From NCBI GenBank assembly GCA_016786585.1, contig JAEUUI010000030.1, positions 496,001 through 560,000 on the forward strand: a stretch of DNA of 64,000 nt, given 5' to 3'. Of this stretch, positions 35,901-42,833 are shown in pieces (position 1 is the stretch's first letter; the number at the start of each line of letters is the position of its first letter). The notes beneath the pieces are model-generated. The model made no database searches, was not told the DNA's origin, and saw nothing but the letters and a program-made list of their open reading frames with translations. The translations under genes and the position numbers were made by a program. This DNA is from Cyclobacteriaceae bacterium. Lineage in GTDB: Bacteria > Bacteroidota > Bacteroidia > Cytophagales > Cyclobacteriaceae.

Positions 35901-36419
35901 GAGAATGTGAATGGCGATCCAAAGCTTAATCACTTTACGGCAAAATCGGAGCTGGATGCGAAGTCGCGCAGAAGACCAGGCTGGTTTATGAAAGAGGAAC
36001 ACGTGTTTGAAGATCATGCACGTTTTGCAAACGATCTGATCAATGCTGGTGGCCGCGTAGGCGTAGGTTCGCACGGGCAGCTTCAGGGTCTTGGCTATCA
36101 CTGGGAACTTTGGAGCATTGCATCGGGTGGTATGAGTGCACACAACGCACTGAAGGTTGCTACCATCAAAGGCGCAACAGCCATTGGTTTGGATGGCGAC
36201 ATCGGAAGCATTGAGTCCGGCAAGCTGGCAGACTTCATCATTCTTGATAAAAATCCATTAGAAAACATCCGCAACACCAATACGATTAACAAGGTGATGA
36301 AGAACGGAAGATTGTATGATGGCAATACGCTGGATGAAGTTTACCCGACCATTCGGAAGGCTCCGTCATTCGGAAATGAGCAGGCTGCTCCGGGCACGTT
36401 GCCAGGGGTTAACCGATAA
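32991..36419 (+). CDS. Exported TolB-type propeller/amidohydrolase fusion
   Basis: A 1142-residue exported protein (signal MKKYHLLTLLLLICFLATAQ). Residues about 45-640 hold a long beta-propeller of PD40/WD40-like blades (SPDGKTIAFDFMGDIF, SPDGKKLLFISDRSGG). A very Lys/Glu-rich linker runs at about 651-708. The C-terminal amidohydrolase (about 735-1110) has the first metal pair in DTHSH (His788/His790), a later GHEHAFP, and the family end 'ATIKGATAIGLDGDIGSIESGKLADFIILDKNPL'. At the place where many amidohydrolases have a metal-binding Asp (GTDS), this protein has GSHGQ (His1028). I recall the same in related Bacteroidota proteins, so it may be a subfamily trait. Substrate unknown, perhaps a peptide or cyclic amide. 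Confidence 0.88.
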   Translation: MKKYHLLTLLLLICFLATAQDDKKPKADSVKKEKPKKKTDLPLEVARRVNIKTTEGTWMSLDVSPDGKTIAFDFMGDIFTMPITGGKPVQFTKGMAFDSHPKFSPDGKKLLFISDRSGGENIWWFALDKSDSLQLTKGNTEHYQSAEWTPDGNYIVGSRGIRNFKLWLFHKDGGGGAQLISNPSNLKISEPAFGSDARYIWFSQRNGAWNYNAQLPQYQLAVYDRDNGEVEQKTVRYGSAFTPTLSPDGKWLVYGSRYNDQTGLILRDLKSGDEKWLAYPVQRDEQESIAPLGVLPAMSFTPDSKEVVASYGGKFYRIPVAGGNAINIPFEMETEFLMGPLVEFKYPIKDEKEMVVTQIRNPVVSPDGKQVAFTALNRLYTMTLPDGTPKRVSNFEFTEAMPAWSPDGSQLVWSTWEGEGGHLYKMNFKAKGAKPQRLTNVAGLYSDPAWTFQGNKIVFLQGKSYNFKEEAGPVSFANQEEIAWISGNGGEINVIAKGKGRSNPHFVKSEDRIFLFDYGKGLVSIRWDGTDERQHVKVSGITVYGSTPDENHCMLVESVTEPAQQPSSAEIIKMAPEGDQAFAQINNDIYVVTIPKTGGDVPKISVSDAGNAQFPARKLTKLGGEFPSWSNNGKTVYFSLGNAFFTYNLEEAKAKELELKKKKAAEEKAKEDEKKDDKKEVKKDSTGGLKIVEKKDDKKEEKKDEGYKPAEQRIKVTVKRDIPDGKILLQNARIITMKGDEIIEKGDILIENARIKQVGPAGSITVDASVKKMDLSGKTIVPGFVDTHSHMWPAWGIHKNQVWVYAANLAYGVTTTRDPQTGTTDVLTYGDMVETGQVIGPRIYSTGPGVGYWAYNLKDFDQTKDVLKQYSEYYNTKTIKMYLTGNRQHRQWIIQACKEQNLMPTTEGGLDFKLNMTNLIDGYSGHEHAFPIYPLYKDFTTAVAESKMTYTPTLLVAYGGPWAENFYYATENVNGDPKLNHFTAKSELDAKSRRRPGWFMKEEHVFEDHARFANDLINAGGRVGVGSHGQLQGLGYHWELWSIASGGMSAHNALKVATIKGATAIGLDGDIGSIESGKLADFIILDKNPLENIRNTNTINKVMKNGRLYDGNTLDEVYPTIRKAPSFGNEQAAPGTLPGVNR

Positions 36420-36438
36420 AACAAAAGATTGTTTAACA

Positions 36439-36468
36439 AAAAAGCCGCTTCAAAAGAGCGGCTTTTTT
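36439..36468. terminator. Bidirectional terminator
   Basis: AAAAGCCGCTC-like arms (AAAAGCCGCTT / AGAGCGGCTTTTTT) form a strong hairpin between the convergent amidohydrolase and oxidoreductase genes, with A-rich and T-rich flanks on both sides. Confidence 0.85.
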
Positions 36469-36481
36469 ATGCTCATGTATA

Positions 36482-37852
36482 CTAATACATGAATATCTTC
36501 CCGCCTGCCATTACTTCCTGTTTCTTTTCATCGAAGGTTGCCTTCTCTCCTGTGTGTACCGCTGCGTTGGTCATGATGCACGCAATAGAATGTGCATAAC
36601 CGGCCTCCACCGGTGCATTCGTCTCCTTCCGATTGCGAACGCATTCCATAAAGTTTCGCATGTGGCGCGAGGTAGTAATGTCTCCACCCGTATTGGCTGA
36701 CGATGCCACCGGTTCCGGTGCAGTTACAAGGTCCATCGTGGGTAACAGGTTCGCCTGCATGCCCATCGCTTTAGCGTGTTGCTCTGTAAGTCCTCCCGAA
36801 GGCGTCACTTTGTTAGTATTCAGATTGAGCTCTCCTCCGTTGGAATAATAAATTTCTTTCGGGTTCTCCTCGCCATTATGCATGCGCGATGAGAACACAA
36901 CCTGGAAGCCTGACGAAAAATCTTCGTTACCATAATCGAATACAGCCGTGGTGGTGTCCCAATTTTTACGCCCATCTTTCCACCTATAAATTCCACCATT
37001 GGCAACAACGCTGCGCGGATGTTTCAAACCGGTGAACCAATGAACAGTATCAATCTGATGACTCATCCACTGCCCGGGCATGCCTGATGAATACGGCCAG
37101 AACAACCGGTATTCAAGATGCTTGCGTGCATCGAACGGCTCAAACGGTCGATTCATCAGGAATCGCTTCCAGTCGGTATCTTCTTCCTTCATCTGCGCAA
37201 CCAGCGCGGGCCTGCGCCAGCGTCCGGGTTGATTAACGTGCCAGGTCAGTTCCACAGAAGTGATGTCACCAAATTTTCCGCTTTGGATAAAATCTGCGGC
37301 AGCGTGATAGTTGGGGCCGCTTCTTCGCTGCGATCCGATCTGCACAATTTGTCTGGAATTCTTAATCGCTTTTAAAGCCGCCCGGTTATCGGCCATGGTT
37401 TCCGCAAAAGGTTTTTCTACGTATGCATCACAACCCGCATTTACCGCTTCAATAACATGAAGGGAATGCTGAAAGTCTGCCGTGCTGATGATTACCGCAT
37501 CGACACTTTTTGAATTATAAAGTTCTTCATTATTGCGATACGCGTTTACGTTATGACCGAGCGATTTGAGCAGATGGGCCTGCCCTTCCTCGCGCCTGAC
37601 TTTCCAGATGTCGGATAACGCGACAATATCAAAATTCAATTCACTGCTGTGATTTTGAAATGCGGGCAGCAGGGAATATTTGAACCGGTCCGAAAATCCG
37701 ATCACACCTACATTAACACGATCATTCGCCCCGATAATCCGTGCGTAGCTCCTGGCGCTCAAGGCTAACGATCCAAGATAAACCCCGGCTGTAGCAAGCG
37801 AAGTTTTTTTGATGAAGTCGCGCCTCGGCAATTTGTTTTTCGAACCACTCAT
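36482..37852 (-). CDS. Tat-exported Gfo/Idh/MocA oxidoreductase
   Basis: A 456-residue protein starting with a twin-arginine signal, PRRDFIKKTSLATAGVYLGS (from residue 9), so it is probably exported folded with its cofactor. The Rossmann domain begins RVNVGVIGFSDR, and the catalytic-lysine region 'YVEKPFAETMADNRA' (Lys in EKP) is present, as in Gfo/Idh/MocA enzymes. The C-terminal domain includes MPGQWMSHQIDTVHWFTG, typical of Bacteroidota periplasmic members. The family uses NAD(P) to oxidise or epimerise sugars; Tat export implies a tightly bound cofactor. It lies 6 bp downstream of the DUF1080 gene on the same strand, which is a common pairing. Confidence 0.93.
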   Translation of the reverse strand: MSGSKNKLPRRDFIKKTSLATAGVYLGSLALSARSYARIIGANDRVNVGVIGFSDRFKYSLLPAFQNHSSELNFDIVALSDIWKVRREEGQAHLLKSLGHNVNAYRNNEELYNSKSVDAVIISTADFQHSLHVIEAVNAGCDAYVEKPFAETMADNRAALKAIKNSRQIVQIGSQRRSGPNYHAAADFIQSGKFGDITSVELTWHVNQPGRWRRPALVAQMKEEDTDWKRFLMNRPFEPFDARKHLEYRLFWPYSSGMPGQWMSHQIDTVHWFTGLKHPRSVVANGGIYRWKDGRKNWDTTTAVFDYGNEDFSSGFQVVFSSRMHNGEENPKEIYYSNGGELNLNTNKVTPSGGLTEQHAKAMGMQANLLPTMDLVTAPEPVASSANTGGDITTSRHMRNFMECVRNRKETNAPVEAGYAHSIACIMTNAAVHTGEKATFDEKKQEVMAGGKIFMY

Positions 37853-37858
37853 ACGATT

Positions 37859-39208
37859 CTATTTTAGTTCCTTTATTTTGATACTCCGAAAAGAAACCTC
37901 ATCGCCATGATCCTGTAACAGGATATGTCCCTTTTCAGCCATTCCGAAATTCTCCCACACTGCGTATTTGCTTCGTGCAACAAGCGCATAATAAATTGGT
38001 GTTCCGCGTTGATACTCGACAATCTTATATCCGTTCAGCCAATGCTCAACCCGGTTGTCCGGATGAACTACAATTCTACCATAGTTCCATTCACCGATCT
38101 TGTGGATGCCGCGACTGATCTTTACCGATGGAATCAAATCATATAAAGATCCCAGCGTGCGGTTTCCCACAACTCCCAGTTTGGCATCGGGGTGTCGTTC
38201 ATCGTCCAGGATCTGATATTCCAGACCAATCGCAGAGCCCGTGTTGCCTTCTCTTTCGGTGACAAAGTACTTCACCCCGCTGTTGGCACCTTCGGTAAGC
38301 TTGAATTCGAACTGCAGATCAAACGCACCAAACTGCTTTTCGGTAACAATGTCACCACCATTTTGTGATTCCGCTCCGGCAGACTTCTTTACCTGTAAGA
38401 TTCCGTTTTCATTCGTCCAGCCGTAATTAGGAAATTCAGTTTTGTAAGCACCGCGCCATCCCGCAGTTGTTTGTCCGTCCCATAACAAACTTATCCCATT
38501 TTGTTTCTCCTGATCACTGACCGTATTAGAAATCGTATTCACCACAAAGATTGAATCGAACGGAGATGCTTTCAGATTTTGTGTTTGGATTCGGATATTC
38601 CGCCAGCGTACTTTCTTGCCGCTCTCCTCAGACTTGCCAACGGCATGTACCTGTAATGCAATAAATCCCGATGGCGTCATAGCATCAACCAGATGAGCGG
38701 TGGCGATACCATTGATCCAAACCCGCATGGTATTGCCAATACATTCTATGCGCGCGGAATTCCATGCGTTTTTCTTATACGCAGTTTTGGCAGAAGGATT
38801 ATACTCCAGTGGATACAACCATTCCCTTCGGGCTTCATCATAAATACCACCCGTCCAGGCTCTCGGTGACGGATCAATTTCCATCTGGTATCCATGTACG
38901 CGCCCGTTTTGATAATCAGGCTTGCTTTCACTTCTGAACTGAACACCGGAATTCATTCCATCGTCAAGCTTGAATTCGAATTCAAGAATAAAATCACCGT
39001 ACGGCTTTGTTGTAGCCAGAAATGAATTTGGTTCATTAAAGACTGTTGTACCAACGATCTCACCGTTCTCGACCGTGTATGTTGCCTTTCCATTAAGTTG
39101 TGTCCAACCGGTCAGGTCTTTTCCGTTGAATAACTTTACCCAGTTTTTCTGCGCGACTACATTGAAGAGGCAACAGGTAAGAAATCCAATAACAACCAGT
39201 CTTTTCAT
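37859..39208 (-). CDS. Secreted protein with two DUF1080 (3-keto-disaccharide hydrolase) domains
   Basis: A 449-residue exported protein: [20 protein letters not shown] is a signal peptide. Two copies of the concanavalin-like DUF1080 domain follow (about 22-205 and 228-449). Each has the start '[10 protein letters not shown]' or '[12 protein letters not shown]', the core '[16 protein letters not shown]' or '[16 protein letters not shown]', and 'GYQMEIDPS' or 'GLEYQILDD'. The family name comes from a proposed role in cleaving 3-keto-glycosides produced by Gfo/Idh oxidoreductases, which fits its neighbour 6 bp downstream. ATG 39208 is chosen over a longer frame because it starts the signal peptide. 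Enzyme activity is inferred from family and context only. Confidence 0.9.
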   Translation of the reverse strand: MKRLVVIGFLTCCLFNVVAQKNWVKLFNGKDLTGWTQLNGKATYTVENGEIVGTTVFNEPNSFLATTKPYGDFILEFEFKLDDGMNSGVQFRSESKPDYQNGRVHGYQMEIDPSPRAWTGGIYDEARREWLYPLEYNPSAKTAYKKNAWNSARIECIGNTMRVWINGIATAHLVDAMTPSGFIALQVHAVGKSEESGKKVRWRNIRIQTQNLKASPFDSIFVVNTISNTVSDQEKQNGISLLWDGQTTAGWRGAYKTEFPNYGWTNENGILQVKKSAGAESQNGGDIVTEKQFGAFDLQFEFKLTEGANSGVKYFVTEREGNTGSAIGLEYQILDDERHPDAKLGVVGNRTLGSLYDLIPSVKISRGIHKIGEWNYGRIVVHPDNRVEHWLNGYKIVEYQRGTPIYYALVARSKYAVWENFGMAEKGHILLQDHGDEVSFRSIKIKELK

Positions 39209-39317
39209 GCGATTTAAGGCAAGTTTCTTAAAGCTACAGAATTCCTGAACTTTTTCCGGACTCGTTGCAACGGGCGGGCGAAAACCTGTGTCAAACAGAA
39301 AAATCAACCTCACTATT

Positions 39318-39647
39318 ATGAAGAAGATATTTTTTATACTCTTTTCTCTGGCGGGCGTACTGGCCTGTACAACAGATGACGTAACTCAAAAGTCGGTGGA
39401 AGTTCAATCAAGCTCCGAAAAAATTACTGCAGTTATTGTTAACGAAGGTGAACCGATGTGGGACGGTTGCGGCTGGGTGATGTATATCGATTCAACGCGA
39501 TACAAACCTGTTGAACTGGCTGACGAATTCAAGGTAAATGAGCTGAACGTGAAGATCACTTACGCAGCGAAAGGAACAGACTACCGCTGCGGACTAGCCG
39601 CACTGCCTATTCCGGAAATCGAGATTTTGTCGATCGAAAAAGATTAA
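39318..39647 (+). CDS. Small hypothetical lipoprotein
   Basis: A 109-residue protein, [17 protein letters not shown], with lipobox VLAC. The short mature domain has three further cysteines, with the motifs [18 protein letters not shown] and '[17 protein letters not shown]'. I do not recognise the family; the two conserved-looking Cys-containing motifs could form a disulfide in the periplasm. It is divergent from the DUF1080 gene, and its stop overlaps the convergent WYL regulator's stop by 4 bp. Confidence 0.7.
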   Translation: MKKIFFILFSLAGVLACTTDDVTQKSVEVQSSSEKITAVIVNEGEPMWDGCGWVMYIDSTRYKPVELADEFKVNELNVKITYAAKGTDYRCGLAALPIPEIEILSIEKD

Positions 39648-40543
39648 ATCAGCCGTTGCTGCTTCAGCTTGTCTTTAATATAAGCCTTGAACTCAGGCGG
39701 ACTTGTCACGGTAACTTCATCGGCAAGGCCCATCACAAAACGGCCTACACCTTTAAAGTTTAGCACAGGGCCATTAAACGTGTACGTCCGTTCCGCTTCG
39801 CTTTCATTTTTTTCCAGGTATGGAAGCGAAAGCGGGAATTCTTCGCGGAGCAACACATACGCACGCAGACTAAGTTTAAGCGTAACCCATGTTTCTTTTT
39901 TGCCGCTGATTCCGAAAATATCCGTGGATGTTTTTTCGTGCAGTTTCTGAAATTTATAAGGCTTGTCGAGCACCACTACTTCCCCGATACGCTCAAGTTT
40001 GAAATACTTGTTCTGCTTGTCTTTGGTGTCCAGCGCCTGTACCGACTGAAACCCTTCGCCAAACTGGAATGGCTCCACCAGCCTGTCGGTGATTTCCTGG
40101 CTGTTAGCCGAATGGTAATTTTTCAGCACAACCTGCTTTCCGCCTTCGATAGCTTCGCTGATCGCGCGAAACATTTTTGCAACCCGCAGTTTCAGGAACT
40201 GTTCCGGTAATTCCTTGGCTTCTGAATGGAATGCGAGTTTTTTGAGGAGTGTTCCGCGTAACGGGTGTTTATCCGCACCACTTTGAATCAGTTGGCGCAG
40301 GATGGAAACCTCCTCGAGTGTAAACCGGTCTTCCGGGTTTTCACCTTCTTCCTGATGGATGAAATATCGTCCGTGAAAATCCTGATCGATGATGAAGCCG
40401 ATTTCCTCCAGCAATTTAAAATAGCGGTAAACCGTGCGCGATGTTGAATCGAGTTGCTGGGCGAGCTGATCAACCGTGCGGCCTCCGCCTTTCAATAACC
40501 CGATCAGTTGAAATACCCGTAAAATCTTGGCTTGTGGAATCAT
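39644..40543 (-). CDS. WYL-domain transcriptional regulator
   Basis: A 299-residue regulator. The N-terminal winged helix (about 1-60) reads QAKILRVFQLIGLLKGGGRT then 'VDQLAQQLDSTSRTVYRYFKLLEEIGF', a DeoR/HTH_11-type motif. The middle and C-terminal part holds a WYL domain (about 135-215, with 'LVEPFQFGEGFQSVQALDTKD' and 'KYFKLERIGEVVVLDKPY') and a WCX-like extension. WYL regulators sense ligands such as nucleic acids or nucleotides; PafBC of actinobacteria controls DNA-damage genes and BrxR/CapW control phage defence. The ATG at 40543 lies 17 bases from a perfect inverted repeat (40561), a likely operator, so autoregulation is probable. Its targets are unknown. Confidence 0.88.
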   Translation of the reverse strand: MIPQAKILRVFQLIGLLKGGGRTVDQLAQQLDSTSRTVYRYFKLLEEIGFIIDQDFHGRYFIHQEEGENPEDRFTLEEVSILRQLIQSGADKHPLRGTLLKKLAFHSEAKELPEQFLKLRVAKMFRAISEAIEGGKQVVLKNYHSANSQEITDRLVEPFQFGEGFQSVQALDTKDKQNKYFKLERIGEVVVLDKPYKFQKLHEKTSTDIFGISGKKETWVTLKLSLRAYVLLREEFPLSLPYLEKNESEAERTYTFNGPVLNFKGVGRFVMGLADEVTVTSPPEFKAYIKDKLKQQRLI

Positions 40544-40560
40544 TCGGTCAAAGTACAAAA

Positions 40561-40577
40561 TTGACACAAATTGTCAA
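40561..40577. promoter_or_regulatory. Candidate operator in the WYL divergon (TTGACA-N5-TGTCAA)
   Basis: TTGACACAAATTGTCAA is a perfect 6-bp inverted repeat with a 5-bp spacer. It is placed between the divergent starts of the WYL regulator (40543) and the small gene at 40600. Similar sites precede addAB (45168) and recA (59652). Confidence 0.5.
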
Positions 40578-40599
40578 AATGATGTTATTTCTTCGTAGC

Positions 40600-40734
40600 A
40601 TGAAAACGACAAAGAAGTCTGTTCAGCAGTTGAATGAACGTCCGGTTTCGCAGCCGCGCAATCCCGAAGTCATCGAAAAATTTTACAAGCAAATCGTAAA
40701 CAGTTTTGGTTATGCATATCCAGGAAAAGCTTAA
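40600..40734 (+). CDS. Small hypothetical protein, 44 aa
   Basis: MKTTKKSVQQLNERPVSQPR and on to 'YKQIVNSFGYAYPGKA', a basic, soluble-looking protein of 44 residues. The ATG is 22 bases after the operator-like palindrome. Its last 23 bases overlap the next gene's start in another frame, which suggests translational coupling. No family is recognised; it could be a leader or regulatory peptide, or a protein working with its neighbour. An in-frame ATG at 40582 is possible. Confidence 0.45.
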   Translation: MKTTKKSVQQLNERPVSQPRNPEVIEKFYKQIVNSFGYAYPGKA

Positions 40735-40969
40735 AGTCCGCAAAACATCCAACTTCCCTGAACAACGGTTTCTGAGTGAATTGGAATTATTAAATCTGAT
40801 TGAACAGCATTACAACGGCCGGCCTGCGGCGCGCATTTATGTGGCGCCCATGTGTTACATCCTGCCGGAGTTCTATGAGCAGGCATTGCAAGGCATGCTG
40901 GGCAGCTTCGAAGCGCGTGAAGAGTATGAGGCGTGCGCGCGGGTGATCAAGCTGCTCGCCAATATTTAA
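40712..40969 (+). CDS. Hypothetical protein, 85 aa
   Basis: A protein of 85 residues beginning MHIQEKLKVRKTSNFPEQRF. It has a mostly helical pattern: FLSELELLNLIEQHYNG, then ARIYVAPMCYILPEFYEQAL and 'EAREEYEACARVIKLLANI'. No signal peptide, transmembrane segment or known motif. Codon use and the regular amphipathic helices look like a real protein. It overlaps the 44-residue gene upstream and is followed by a structured element at 40976. Confidence 0.5.
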   Translation: MHIQEKLKVRKTSNFPEQRFLSELELLNLIEQHYNGRPAARIYVAPMCYILPEFYEQALQGMLGSFEAREEYEACARVIKLLANI

Positions 40970-40975
40970 TTTTTT

Positions 40976-41038
40976 AGAGGAGCACTATTTGCCATAGTGT
41001 ACTTGCTTCCCGAGTCATCGGGAGGCAGCTCCTTTTTT
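40976..41038 (+). ncRNA. Three-stem RNA structure with terminal U-run
   Basis: The outer stem pairs AGGAGC (40978..40983) with GCTCCT (41028..41033). Within it are the hairpin ACTAT/ATAGT (40984..40998) and an 8-bp hairpin CTTCCCGA-GTCA-TCGGGAGG (41006..41025). Six T follow. It starts 7 bases after the stop of the preceding gene. The simplest reading is an elaborate terminator; a small structured RNA is also possible. Confidence 0.45.
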
Positions 41039-41071
41039 CACGGTCACACGCTTTGCCGTATCTTTACAGTC

Positions 41072-41521
41072 GTGAACGGTTTCTTAAAAGCAAGCATTTA
41101 TTACCTGGTTGGCTTCGCCTTGGCGGGGCTTGCATACTTGATTTTCGGGTGGGAATATATACATGCTCCTGGCGCTCACCACTTAGTCATTTTTTTCACG
41201 TTTGTTGGTGGGTTTATATGGTTCTTACGAACTCTGCACCGGTTTTTTTTTGGACACTGGGATAAATCTGCCCGACAAATAATGATCATGACATTTGGTA
41301 TGAGCGTCTTTTTTATCGCATTCATGCTCTATATAATTTACCAACCCGCAGAACATGAGCAACCTGCACAAGACAAGATCGTAATAGAGGTCTCAGGAGA
41401 TACGACAACGCTTCGTCGAAATGGTGCTCTTATCTACTACAAAGTGAAGGATTCAGTTTTCTTTAATTCAATTGACAGTTCCCGAATAGATTGGAATCAA
41501 GTGGAGGTTATCAGAAAATAA
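41072..41521 (+). CDS. Small membrane protein
   Basis: About 149 residues from GTG 41072. Three hydrophobic segments (ASIYYLVGFALAGLAYLIFG, HHLVIFFTFVGGFIWFL and MIMTFGMSVFFIAFMLYIIY) are followed by a soluble C-terminal stretch with short beta strands (KIVIEVSGDTTTLRRNGALI). I do not recognise the family. The GTG is chosen because the longer frame would begin inside the structured element. A weak -7-like TATCTTTA lies at 41059 without a clear partner. Confidence 0.6.
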   Translation: MNGFLKASIYYLVGFALAGLAYLIFGWEYIHAPGAHHLVIFFTFVGGFIWFLRTLHRFFFGHWDKSARQIMIMTFGMSVFFIAFMLYIIYQPAEHEQPAQDKIVIEVSGDTTTLRRNGALIYYKVKDSVFFNSIDSSRIDWNQVEVIRK

Positions 41522-41536
41522 TTACTGACCGGTTCG

Positions 41537-42796
41537 TTACCCCGCCAGCTCTGTTAACGCTTTTACAAACGCATCAAGCTCTCCGGTTGTTGTGTAAACA
41601 TTGGGCGTAATCCGGCAGCCCCGCACACCCTGACCGTCAATTGCAACGGTCCAGATTTTATATTTATCCAGCAACGTTTTTGCCAGGTCGGCCGGAGCCA
41701 TGTTTTGAATGCCTACGTTCGCAATTCCGCACGACCGTTTCGGATCTTCAGGTGTGTTCAGTACGATGTTTTTATTGCTGCGAACTTTCGATGTCCAGTA
41801 GTTCTGCAGGTACCGCAGGCGGGCTTCTTTTCTTTCCGGACCGATCTTGTTATAAAAATCAATTGCATCGATTATCGTCAGGTCGGTGGCGACCGGGTGT
41901 GTACCCGTATGCGCCAGGTGCGTGATGTCGTCCTTCATGCTCCAGTCGGCCATGAGCGACCATAACGCAGGTGTTTTTCCTTCTTTTATATAGAGGAGGC
42001 CAGCACCCAATGGAACGCTTAGCCATTTATGAAGACTGGAGGCGTAATAATCACAACCCAAATCAGGAATCTTAAAACTCAGATGGGCAAAAGCATGCGC
42101 ACCATCCACCGCTACATCAACACCCAGGCTATGTGCCATGTCGCTGATCTTTTTAATCGGCAGCACCTGACCGGTGATGTTGATCATGTGGCTCACCAGC
42201 AACAACTTTGTTTTCGGAGTAATCGCATTCCGGTACAGTTCTACAATCTCTTCATCGGAAGCAGGATGATTGGGCACGGAAAGAATCTTAACAACAATGT
42301 TGTAGCGATTTTCCATCAGCTTAAACTGGTTGACGATCGAACCATAGTCCTGCTGCGCCATCACGGCTTCATCGCCTGCATTCCAGTGAATGCCATTGAT
42401 AATCGTATCGAGCGACTCCGTTGTGTTGCGCGTGAGCGCCATTTCCGAAGTTGAACAGCCTGCCAGTTCAGCAAGCTTTGCAATTACTTTCTTCTTGTTC
42501 TCGGTTTGCACCGTACGCATATAGTACGATCCCTGAAGATTTACGTCACGAATGTGGTCAAGGTATTTATCCAGCGTTTCCTGCGGCAGAAAACAGTAGT
42601 AACCATTTTCTAGATTAATATAATCAGGCTTCAGTTTGTAGCCTTTGCGAATACTAGCCCAGAATTTTTCATCGGTCGAGAGTTTTTCAGCCGAATACGA
42701 TTTATGCTGCTCAAGCCACTCGGCTACACCTGTGCGCGGCATGAATGCAGCCACGCCCAGGGCGAGGCTTTGCTGAAGGAAGGTTCTTTTATCCAT
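41537..42796 (-). CDS. Exported class V aminotransferase-like PLP enzyme
   Basis: A 419-residue protein starting MDKRTFLQQSLALGVAAF, a KR-type Tat-like signal (a weak variant of the twin-arginine motif). The PLP-binding lysine is Lys257 in SSLHKWLSVPLGAG. Other motifs are TRNTTESLDTIINGI (phosphate binding), 'VDGAHAFAH' with the PLP-interacting Asp, and 'GVRGCRITPNVYTT'. It resembles isopenicillin N epimerase/cysteine desulfurase-like enzymes of fold type I. The substrate is not known. Starting at ATG 42796 places it 37 bp after the stop of the membrane patatin on the same strand, so the two are likely cotranscribed. An upstream in-frame TTG lacks a signal pattern. Confidence 0.87.
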   Translation of the reverse strand: MDKRTFLQQSLALGVAAFMPRTGVAEWLEQHKSYSAEKLSTDEKFWASIRKGYKLKPDYINLENGYYCFLPQETLDKYLDHIRDVNLQGSYYMRTVQTENKKKVIAKLAELAGCSTSEMALTRNTTESLDTIINGIHWNAGDEAVMAQQDYGSIVNQFKLMENRYNIVVKILSVPNHPASDEEIVELYRNAITPKTKLLLVSHMINITGQVLPIKKISDMAHSLGVDVAVDGAHAFAHLSFKIPDLGCDYYASSLHKWLSVPLGAGLLYIKEGKTPALWSLMADWSMKDDITHLAHTGTHPVATDLTIIDAIDFYNKIGPERKEARLRYLQNYWTSKVRSNKNIVLNTPEDPKRSCGIANVGIQNMAPADLAKTLLDKYKIWTVAIDGQGVRGCRITPNVYTTTGELDAFVKALTELAG

Positions 42797-42833
42797 AACT
42801 GATTGCTTCTTTGGTGTATTCGGATTAGCCAAA

